Source: Parabacteroides sp. (GTDB lineage: Bacteria; Bacteroidota; Bacteroidia; Bacteroidales; Tannerellaceae). Taken from it: a stretch of DNA of 20,712 nt. How positions within the stretch are numbered: position 1 is the first letter of the stretch; each line of letters opens with the position of its first letter. The stretch spans positions 1 through 20,712 of the forward strand of contig JAHHQS010000064.1 of assembly GCA_020026285.1 (NCBI GenBank). Direction: 5' to 3'. The position numbers and the translations under genes are program-made. This document shows, in pieces, positions 15,066 through 20,712 of this stretch. The notes under the pieces are model-generated. The model was not told the DNA's origin, did not search any database, and saw nothing but the letters and a program-made list of their open reading frames with translations.

Positions 15066-16658
15066 TTATTTTACACCTAAAATCTTTTTATATCTTTCTT
15101 TATCGTTAATAACTTTCAAGGCTTCCTGATAACTGTCATTAATATCATTGATGATATAGAAGTATTCTGTCATATCAAACATATCACGAGCAATCAAAGC
15201 CTTTATCTGTAATTTTATCAATTGTAAAGAACCATTGTATTCTTCTTCTTTGAAAGATATTTTTTCCTTATCAGCCATCTGTCGAAGATCGTTCAGAATC
15301 TCGTCATTAACTTCGAACTTCTCCTTATAAGTTTGTATTTTCTTATAATTCTTAGTCAATTCTTCCCGATGACGATCCAGATAATTCATAGCCGCACGAT
15401 TTACCAATCCTTTGGCCACCAAATCTCTGTGATAATTTGAGAAGCGAGTTGTATCAATCGGTATAAACACGTCAGGCATAATGCCACCGCCTCCATAAAC
15501 TGTTCTCGCATTGGCTAGTGTATTATATTTCATTGAATCAGGGAAATGAATGCTATCAGCACTCATCAATTCACCGCGATTATATCGATCAATCAAATCA
15601 TGTGCGTAATCTTTGGTCTTACCCTTCACATAAGGCTTCTGAATACAACGTCCTGTCGGTGTATAATAACGTGCAATTGTCAGACGAATCATGGAACCGT
15701 CAGGTAAAGGAAGCGGACGCTGAACCAATCCCTTTCCAAACGTACGACGACCGATAATCACACCACGATCCCAATCCTGAATTGCACCAGAAAGGATTTC
15801 ACTAGCACTGGCAGATGACTCATCCACCAAAACAACTAAATCACCGGTCTCGAAAGAACCTTGAATTGTTGAAACAGCCTCTTGTCTTTTCTGTTTATTA
15901 CCTTCAGTATACACGATTCTCTTTCCACGAGACAGGAACTCATCAGCCAGTTCAATAGCGATATTTAAATAACCACCACCGTTTCCTTGTAAATCGAGAA
16001 TCAGATTCTTCATACCCTTTTTGCTTAAAGTCTTCAATGCTTCTTTAAATTCATCAGAAGATGAAGCGGCAAAACGATTCAGCTTTATATAACCAGTTGT
16101 CTTATCGGCCATATAAACAGCATCAATGCTATGAACCGGAATCTTTCCACGAACGATTTTAAATTCCAACAGATTCGGATCTACACCACGCATTACTTTT
16201 ACACGAACTTCAGAACCTTTCGGTCCACGCAAACGTTTCATTACGTCAGTAGTCTTCATCTTTTTACCAGCAATCACGGTATCATTCACCTGAATAATAC
16301 GGTCTCCGGCCATCAATCCTACTTTTTCAGAAGGGCCACCAGGAATTACCTGAATAACATAGACGGTATCAGTCAACATATTGAACTGAATACCAATCCC
16401 ATCGAAATTTCCTTCCAATGGTTCAGTCATTTCCTTTGTCTCTTCGGGATCTGTATAAGTTGAATGAGGATCCAGCTTTTCCAACATACCAGTAATTGCA
16501 TCTTCCACCAACTTTGTCTCATTAGTAGGATCAACATATAAATTACTGATGGCATAAAGTGCTATTTGAAGTTTTCTGGCATCTGTATCTTTTTTCTGTG
16601 CATATAAGTTTCCAACCAACAATAAGGCTGACAGAAAGAATAATGTAATACGTTTCAT
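15066..16658 (-). CDS. S41-family C-terminal processing protease with PDZ domain
   Basis: This is a periplasmic serine protease of the CtpA/Prc type. I place the start at the ATG at 16658 (530 residues), not 16685. The shorter form begins with a clean signal peptide (KRITLFFLSALLLVGNLYAQ) after an A-rich leader and avoids overlapping coaD. In this numbering the PDZ domain covers about 78-170 (GIGIQFNM to VRVKVMRG) with GGPSEKVGLMAGDRI inside. The protease core has GYIKLNRF and DLQGNGGG (typically DLRGNPGG), then catalytic S284 in SASASE and K309 in FGKG, 25 residues apart as in other CTPs. A helical C-terminal region of about 170 residues follows. It lies 13 nt after coaD and 2 nt before the chromate pair. 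Substrates are unknown; related enzymes trim or degrade periplasmic proteins. Confidence 0.93.
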   Translation of the reverse strand: MKRITLFFLSALLLVGNLYAQKKDTDARKLQIALYAISNLYVDPTNETKLVEDAITGMLEKLDPHSTYTDPEETKEMTEPLEGNFDGIGIQFNMLTDTVYVIQVIPGGPSEKVGLMAGDRIIQVNDTVIAGKKMKTTDVMKRLRGPKGSEVRVKVMRGVDPNLLEFKIVRGKIPVHSIDAVYMADKTTGYIKLNRFAASSSDEFKEALKTLSKKGMKNLILDLQGNGGGYLNIAIELADEFLSRGKRIVYTEGNKQKRQEAVSTIQGSFETGDLVVLVDESSASASEILSGAIQDWDRGVIIGRRTFGKGLVQRPLPLPDGSMIRLTIARYYTPTGRCIQKPYVKGKTKDYAHDLIDRYNRGELMSADSIHFPDSMKYNTLANARTVYGGGGIMPDVFIPIDTTRFSNYHRDLVAKGLVNRAAMNYLDRHREELTKNYKKIQTYKEKFEVNDEILNDLRQMADKEKISFKEEEYNGSLQLIKLQIKALIARDMFDMTEYFYIINDINDSYQEALKVINDKERYKKILGVK

Positions 16659-16671
16659 GTTTTTATCTATA

Positions 16672-17151
16672 TTATTTAGTTTCATCTCCCTTCACTGGAA
16701 GGAATGCTGAAACATCTTTCTCAAAATGTAACAATTCTCTGACCACACTCGAACTGATATGAGCATACTGAGGTTCAGCCAACAAGAAAACAGTTTCGAT
16801 ACCTGTCAATGTCCTATTAACGTCGGCAATCGTCTTCTCATATTCAAAATCAATCACAGAACGAATACCTCTCAGAATAAAATCGGCCTTATATTTTTCA
16901 GCCAGATCCGTTGTCAATATCTGATAAGTAATCACCTCTATTCTTGAATCATCCTGATAAAGCGAACGAATCGCTTTCAATCGTTCCTCAACCGAGTAGC
17001 TACACTTTTTACTTTCGTTTATACCAATAGCGATAATGATCCGATCGGCCAGTTCCAAACCTCGTTTCACCAAAGACTGATGACCAATGGTGAAAGGATC
17101 GAACGAACCAGGAAAAAGAGCCGTTTTTAAATTATGCTGTTCGTTTTTCAT
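16672..17151 (-). CDS. coaD: Phosphopantetheine adenylyltransferase
   Basis: This enzyme makes dephospho-CoA from 4'-phosphopantetheine and ATP, the penultimate step of coenzyme A synthesis. The start is the ATG at 17151 (159 residues, the family norm); a TTG two codons upstream overlaps parE and is unlikely. The nucleotidyltransferase signature is seen as FPGSFDPFTIGH, with TIGH at 21-24. It is followed by the LRGIR segment at 93-97 and the ATP-contacting ISSSVVREL near 132-140. It starts 2 nt after the parE stop (TGA-TA-ATG) and ends 13 nt before the S41 protease, so translation is probably coupled with both neighbours. An essential housekeeping gene by family knowledge. Confidence 0.97.
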   Translation of the reverse strand: MKNEQHNLKTALFPGSFDPFTIGHQSLVKRGLELADRIIIAIGINESKKCSYSVEERLKAIRSLYQDDSRIEVITYQILTTDLAEKYKADFILRGIRSVIDFEYEKTIADVNRTLTGIETVFLLAEPQYAHISSSVVRELLHFEKDVSAFLPVKGDETK

Positions 17152-17153
17152 TA

Positions 17154-19019
17154 TCAATTAATCAAATCTTCTTCAATTACCAGATTATCAATAATAAAGT
17201 TCTGACGTTCCATCGTATTCTTACCCATGTAGAATGCAAGCATGTCTTTTACCAAATCCTCCTTCTTCATAGAAACCTGATCCAAACGGATATCCTTTCC
17301 TATAAAATAACGGAACTCATCCGGTGAAATTTCACCCAAACCTTTAAATCGAGTGATTTCCGGATTCTTTCCTAATGAAAGAATAGCTTTCTGCTTCTCT
17401 TCTTCACTATAACAATAGATAGTTTTCTGTTTGTTTCTGACACGGAAAAGCGGAGTCTGCAGAATATAAACATGCTTCTGCTTGATTAAATCCGGAAAGA
17501 ACTGAAGGAAGAAGGTTATCAATAGCAAACGAATATGCATACCATCGACATCGGCATCAGTTGCTATAATCACTTTATTATAACGCAAGCCATCCAATCC
17601 ATCTTCTATATTCAAAGCTGCCTGAAGCAAGTTGAATTCTTCATTCTCATAAACGATTTTCTTTGTCAGACCATAACAGTTCAGAGGTTTGCCTCGCAAA
17701 CTGAACACAGCCTGCAGATTCGGATCACGACTCTTCGTAATAGATCCACTAGCAGAATCACCCTCGGTGATAAAGATACAAGTGTCTTCTTTATTATCTC
17801 CCTTCACATCATTTAGATGTATACGGCAGTCACGAAGTTTCTTGTTATGAAGATTCGCTTTCTTGGCACGTTCACGAGCCAGCTTGGTTACTCCGGCAAT
17901 AGCCTTACGTTCCTTTTCAGAATCCAGAATTTTCTTCAACAGAATATCTGAAGTCTCCAAATCTTTATGCAGGTAATTATCTAAATCGTTCTTGATAAAA
18001 TCACCAACAAACTTGGCAACAGTTGGTCCGTCTGGCCCCATGTCTTTCGAGCCAAGCTTTGTCTTTGTCTGACTTTCGAAAACCGGCTCCTCTACCTTTA
18101 TACTGATGGCGGCAACAATACCTGCACGGATATCCGTGTAATCAAAATTCTTATTATAATATTCCTTGATGACACGGCCAACAGCTTCCTTGAAAGCCGA
18201 CAAATGTGTTCCTCCCTGAGTGGTATGCTGTCCATTCACAAACGAATAGTATTCCTCGCCATACTGGTTACTATGTGTAATAACCACTTCGATATCTTCT
18301 CCTTTCAGATGGATTATCGGATAAAGCGGATCAGTTGTCATATTCTCATTCAGCAAATCAACCAGACCATTACGAGAATGGAACCGTTTCCCGTTAAAAA
18401 GGATGGTTAATCCACTGTTCAGGAATACATAATTCTTCAATAAGTTCTCAATGAACTCATCTTTATAATGATAATTTTTAAAGATCGTATCATCCGGAAC
18501 GAATGTAACCTTTGTTCCATTCGGTTCCTGAGTAGATACTATATCCGATTCGTTTGTTATGACGGCTCGACTATATTCTACCCGTTTTAACTCACCTTCA
18601 CGGCAACTTTCAATCAGGAAATAGTTACTTAAAGCATTTACTGCCTTAATACCCACACCATTCAGACCAACAGACTTTTTAAAAGCCTTACTATCATACT
18701 TAGCTCCGGTATTCATCTTGCTGGAAACGTCGACAACCTTTCCTAATGGAACACCTCGACCATAATCTCGAACAGATACGGTTCCTTCAGAAACAGTCAC
18801 TTCAATAGTCTTGCCAAATCCCATCATGTATTCGTCAATTGAATTATCAAGTACCTCCTTTAGTAACACATATATTCCATCGTCAGCATAAGTTCCATCG
18901 CCTAATTTACCGATATACATACCCGGACGCCGACGGATGTGTTCCATCCAGTCAAGAGTCTTGATATCGTCATCACTATACGAAGCAGATGCCTGTGCTG
19001 TCAAATCCAGTTCTTCCAT
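17154..19019 (-). CDS. parE: DNA topoisomerase IV subunit B (ParE-type)
   Basis: This is the ATPase/TOPRIM subunit of a type IIA topoisomerase, 621 residues. The GHKL ATPase has E55 and N59 in [17 protein letters not shown] at 85-91 and [13 protein letters not shown] near 118-130; the transducer lysine region QTKTKLGS is at 317-324. The TOPRIM domain has E419 in [10 protein letters not shown] and the metal ligands D488/D490/D492 in TDADVDG. Length and the [11 protein letters not shown] segment fit the ParE group better than GyrB, though the two are close and a GyrB-like second copy is an alternative reading. No parC (subunit A) lies within the window. It is 44 nt downstream of the GNAT gene and 2 nt upstream of coaD. 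The interplay with its neighbours is probably only co-transcription. Confidence 0.9.
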   Translation of the reverse strand: MEELDLTAQASASYSDDDIKTLDWMEHIRRRPGMYIGKLGDGTYADDGIYVLLKEVLDNSIDEYMMGFGKTIEVTVSEGTVSVRDYGRGVPLGKVVDVSSKMNTGAKYDSKAFKKSVGLNGVGIKAVNALSNYFLIESCREGELKRVEYSRAVITNESDIVSTQEPNGTKVTFVPDDTIFKNYHYKDEFIENLLKNYVFLNSGLTILFNGKRFHSRNGLVDLLNENMTTDPLYPIIHLKGEDIEVVITHSNQYGEEYYSFVNGQHTTQGGTHLSAFKEAVGRVIKEYYNKNFDYTDIRAGIVAAISIKVEEPVFESQTKTKLGSKDMGPDGPTVAKFVGDFIKNDLDNYLHKDLETSDILLKKILDSEKERKAIAGVTKLARERAKKANLHNKKLRDCRIHLNDVKGDNKEDTCIFITEGDSASGSITKSRDPNLQAVFSLRGKPLNCYGLTKKIVYENEEFNLLQAALNIEDGLDGLRYNKVIIATDADVDGMHIRLLLITFFLQFFPDLIKQKHVYILQTPLFRVRNKQKTIYCYSEEEKQKAILSLGKNPEITRFKGLGEISPDEFRYFIGKDIRLDQVSMKKEDLVKDMLAFYMGKNTMERQNFIIDNLVIEEDLIN

Positions 19020-19063
19020 TCCAGTTCTCTTTTCTAAATACCTTCTACTATTATGATTAATTA

Positions 19064-20194
19064 TCAGATTTTCTTAATAAAAGCACGTCTGGTTTTATGA
19101 TGTTCACGCTTGAAATAATCCCATTGAGCCTGAACTGCATTGTTTGATTCCAGTTCCGGATTACTTTCAGCATATTCAACACCTAATTTGTTATATACAG
19201 GAATCAAATCATTGAAAAGAAGAGCATTGACACCCTTGCTCTGGTATTCAGGCAAAACACCTGTCAGATATAGATCCACGACATTTGGTTTTGTCTTTAA
19301 CGCCTTCAACAAATGAATCCATCCGAATGGGAACAAATGCCCTTTTGCTTTCTGCATTGCACGAGAAAGGTTTGGCAGAGAGATTCCAAAACCTACTACC
19401 TGGTCGTCTTCTTCGCGAACAATCAACGTAACCAAATCGAAACGAAGCATCGGGATATACATCTTGACATAATAATCGATCTGCTTCTGAGTCAATCTGG
19501 AGAAACCATACAACGGAGCATATGATTCATTCAATGTTTTGAAGACCTTGTCAGCGTAAGGCATAATTTCTTTTGCTGATTTGAATTTCATGATCTTCAA
19601 GCCATATTTTCTTTTTACAATCTCGCCTATACGCTGATGTTTTTCAGGAATACCGTCAACCGGGACATATATTTTAAACTCATACCAGTCCTGATCTTTT
19701 TCAAAACCGAGACGTTCCAACTGTTTAGGATAATATGGGAAATTATAGATAGTTGCCATGGTTCCCAACTGATCGAATCCTTCAATCAACATACCTTCGT
19801 GATCAAGATCAGTAAAGCCCATAGGACCTTGAAGTTCAGTCATTCCCTTTTCTCTGGCCCAATCTTCTACAGCCTTGAACAAAGCATCAACCACTTCGTT
19901 ATCATCTATAAAATCCACAAAACCAAATCGTGCACGGTTCTGGTTCCATGTCTCATTACTTACACGATTAATGATACCGGCAATACGACCAACCACTTTT
20001 CCTTCTTTATATGCCAAAAAACAAATACCATCGCATACATCAAAAGCAGGATTATCTTTTTTGCTCAAAGTCATCATTTCTTCTTCAATCAGACCTGGAA
20101 CATGGTATGGATTCCCTTTATATAAATCGATGTTGAACTTAACAAACTTCTTAAGTTCTTTTTTCGTCTTTACTTCTTTAATTTCTACAGTCAT
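19064..20194 (-). CDS. Large GNAT-like acyltransferase of unknown substrate
   Basis: The 376 residues appear to form two GNAT-like lobes. The N-terminal lobe (about 5-170) has [19 protein letters not shown] and the conserved [18 protein letters not shown] (123-140). The C-terminal lobe (about 200-376) has [15 protein letters not shown] and [15 protein letters not shown] (313-327), the latter resembling the acyl-CoA-binding Q/RxxGxA loop. No signal peptide or membrane segment. I recognise it as a widespread family annotated only as N-acetyltransferase (YghO-like); I recall proteins of this size and fold being discussed with bacterial ceramide synthesis, but cannot confirm that from sequence. 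It heads the six-gene directon, with a -7 element at 20218-20225 and parE 44 nt downstream. Acyl transfer is inferred from the fold; the acceptor is unknown. Confidence 0.82.
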   Translation of the reverse strand: MTVEIKEVKTKKELKKFVKFNIDLYKGNPYHVPGLIEEEMMTLSKKDNPAFDVCDGICFLAYKEGKVVGRIAGIINRVSNETWNQNRARFGFVDFIDDNEVVDALFKAVEDWAREKGMTELQGPMGFTDLDHEGMLIEGFDQLGTMATIYNFPYYPKQLERLGFEKDQDWYEFKIYVPVDGIPEKHQRIGEIVKRKYGLKIMKFKSAKEIMPYADKVFKTLNESYAPLYGFSRLTQKQIDYYVKMYIPMLRFDLVTLIVREEDDQVVGFGISLPNLSRAMQKAKGHLFPFGWIHLLKALKTKPNVVDLYLTGVLPEYQSKGVNALLFNDLIPVYNKLGVEYAESNPELESNNAVQAQWDYFKREHHKTRRAFIKKI

Positions 20195-20217
20195 TGTATA
20201 TACTTTCTAAAGAATGA

Positions 20218-20225
20218 CAAAGGTA
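20218..20225 (-). promoter_or_regulatory. -7 element of the GNAT-parE-coaD operon promoter
   Basis: On the minus strand this is TACCTTTG, a full match to TAnnTTTG, 23 nt before the ATG, giving a leader of about 18 nt. The best CAA (20240-20242, that is TTG on the minus strand) is only 14 nt away, shorter than the expected spacing, so the -33 is unclear. Confidence 0.55.
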
Positions 20226-20497
20226 GAGAAAAAAAATAACAAGTAAAAATAAGTATCTCATATTAATAGAGTTCACTGATTTCCGTCTTTTACTTTACAA
20301 AAGTTCTGATATCCGATTTTTTGCTAACAAGCATTTTAAAAATTCACAATAAATGCGGATAAATAAAAAGCCTTTTTTTAAGTTTTTCGATAGAAAAAAA
20401 TGCTATTTCCGGAAGTTTTTTCCAAAAGGTCCAGCCTTTTCTGAAAAAGTTCAAAGTTTTTTTGAATTTTCTCGTATAGTTTTTTCCATTTCATGGT

Positions 20498-20525
20498 ATT
20501 CTTTTTCCTTTAAAGGGAAAAGAAT
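20498..20525. repeat. 28-bp near-perfect palindrome
   Basis: ATTCTTTTTCCTTT (20498-20511) faces AAAGGGAAAAGAAT (20512-20525). All 14 pairs match except one T/G pair, which would be a wobble in RNA. There is no spacer, so it suits a two-fold protein-binding site or a cruciform rather than a terminator, though a small TTTAAA loop could form in RNA. Confidence 0.75.
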
Positions 20526-20563
20526 GAAAGCGAAAGAACCAGAATTTCAATAGAAAAGAGCTA

Positions 20564-20577
20564 AAAAAGGCCTTTTT
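20564..20577. repeat. 14-bp palindrome AAAAAGGCCTTTTT
   Basis: A perfect palindrome without spacer, followed on the plus strand by pyrimidine-rich CTCTCTTTTTTCC. The flanks extend pairing imperfectly (AAAAGAG with CTCTCTTTTTT). It might serve as a weak terminator or simply be part of the tract-rich region. Confidence 0.5.
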
Positions 20578-20603
20578 CTCTCTTTTTTCCATACCAGACA
20601 AGG

Positions 20604-20627
20604 CTCATAATAAAATAACATTATGAG
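20604..20627. repeat. Inverted repeat CTCATAAT-N8-ATTATGAG
   Basis: Two perfect 8-bp arms (20604-20611 and 20620-20627) flank AAAATAAC. A run of A follows on the plus strand, so it is not a plus-strand terminator, and the minus strand lacks a T run after the stem. It could be an operator for a gene beyond the right edge. Confidence 0.6.
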
Positions 20628-20672
20628 AAAAAAATCACAAATTCTCTTACTTTTCAAAAATAATACTAATTA

Positions 20673-20712
20673 ACAATTCTTTTTTTCTTCAATTATTGAC
20701 ACAATTCTTTTT
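20673..20712. repeat. 12-bp direct repeat at the right window edge
   Basis: ACAATTCTTTTT occurs at 20673-20684 and again at 20701-20712, 28 bp apart. The small palindrome TCAATTATTGA (20689-20699) lies between them. The second copy is cut by the window end, so whether more copies follow cannot be seen. Confidence 0.5.

Larger units (their letters stand above)
20195..20712. other. Structured AT-rich region without a convincing gene
   Basis: This stretch upstream of the GNAT operon is rich in A and T runs. An open frame of 66 codons at 20353-20553 (+) is dominated by F, K and S, as expected from translating such runs, and has no promoter, so I do not call it. Contents I can support: the operon's -7 element; an imperfect direct repeat CTGATTTCCG/CTGATATCCG (20276 and 20306); a series of A/T tracts at about 20373-20485; the direct repeat AGTTTTTTCCA (20414 and 20478); a 28-bp palindrome (20498-20525); a 14-bp palindrome (20564-20577); an inverted repeat CTCATAAT/ATTATGAG (20604-20627); and a 12-bp direct repeat at the edge. 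Confidence 0.7.

Noticed and set aside
16659..16685. Longer S41 protease start at 16685
   Set aside because: It would overlap coaD by 14 nt and put nine polar residues before a good signal peptide; the ATG at 16658 has an A-rich leader.
17152..17157. TTG start for coaD two codons upstream
   Set aside because: It overlaps the parE stop, while an ATG directly follows with the family-typical length.
20353..20553. Open frame of 66 codons rich in F, K and S
   Set aside because: The composition is what A/T runs give on translation. No -7 element, RBS-like leader or family motif is present, and the 28-bp palindrome lies inside it.
20498..20627. CRISPR array or insertion-sequence ends
   Set aside because: The repeats are few, unequal in sequence and spacing, with no transposase, target duplication or cas gene.
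20195..20712. Chromosomal replication origin
   Set aside because: The region is AT-rich with repeats, but I found no DnaA-box cluster (TTATNCACA) and no dnaA or dnaN gene nearby.

Overview
The window looks like a piece of a Bacteroidales chromosome, most plausibly Parabacteroides/Tannerellaceae or a close relative. This rests on protein family content (a DUF6261-like protein, a bPH_4-like protein, a GH77 enzyme with tandem CBM20 modules, paired short chromate transporters), on A-rich leaders without Shine-Dalgarno sequences before most starts, and on repeated copies of the Bacteroidetes -7 promoter element TAnnTTTG placed about 20-50 nt before starts. It is ordinary chromosomal housekeeping and accessory sequence. 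I see no tRNA or rRNA gene, IS element, phage gene, integrase or CRISPR array.

Layout, left to right. (1) 14-808 (+): a DUF6261-like protein, converging on thioredoxin (1006-1359, -), with two hairpin terminators between them. (2) 1581-3393 (+): a small membrane PH-like protein and dihydrolipoyl dehydrogenase, 49 nt apart, ended by a strong terminator. (3) 3633-5330 (-): a SulP/SLC26 anion transporter with a STAS domain, divergent from rubrerythrin (5744-6322, +) across an AT-rich gap of about 410 bp. (4) 6526-11542 (+): an alpha-glucan unit of type I pullulanase, a 4-alpha-glucanotransferase with two starch-binding modules, and a 63-residue PspC-domain membrane protein, ended by a textbook terminator. 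(5) 11661-13859 (+): a patatin phospholipase fused to a POTRA domain and an outer-membrane barrel (PlpD-like, type Vd architecture). (6) 13982-20194 (-): a tight six-gene directon transcribed right to left: large GNAT-like protein, ParE-type topoisomerase subunit, CoaD, S41 C-terminal processing protease, and two half-size chromate transporters. Its junctions are 44 nt, 2 nt, 13 nt, 2 nt and a 4-nt overlap. (7) 20195-20712: no convincing gene. It is very AT-rich, with A/T tracts near helical spacing, a 28-bp near-perfect palindrome and several short repeats.

Functional reading: PulA removes alpha-1,6 branches and MalQ disproportionates the resulting linear glucans, a standard glycogen/maltodextrin route. 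Rubrerythrin and thioredoxin are redox and peroxide-defence proteins of an anaerobe, but they are not in one operon. The six-gene directon mixes DNA topology, coenzyme A synthesis, envelope proteolysis and anion transport, so it reads as co-transcribed housekeeping rather than one pathway. I found no clear evidence for a wholly new biological system. The items most worth following are the secreted patatin-barrel protein, the uncharacterised two-lobed GNAT heading the operon, and the structured non-coding region at the right end.
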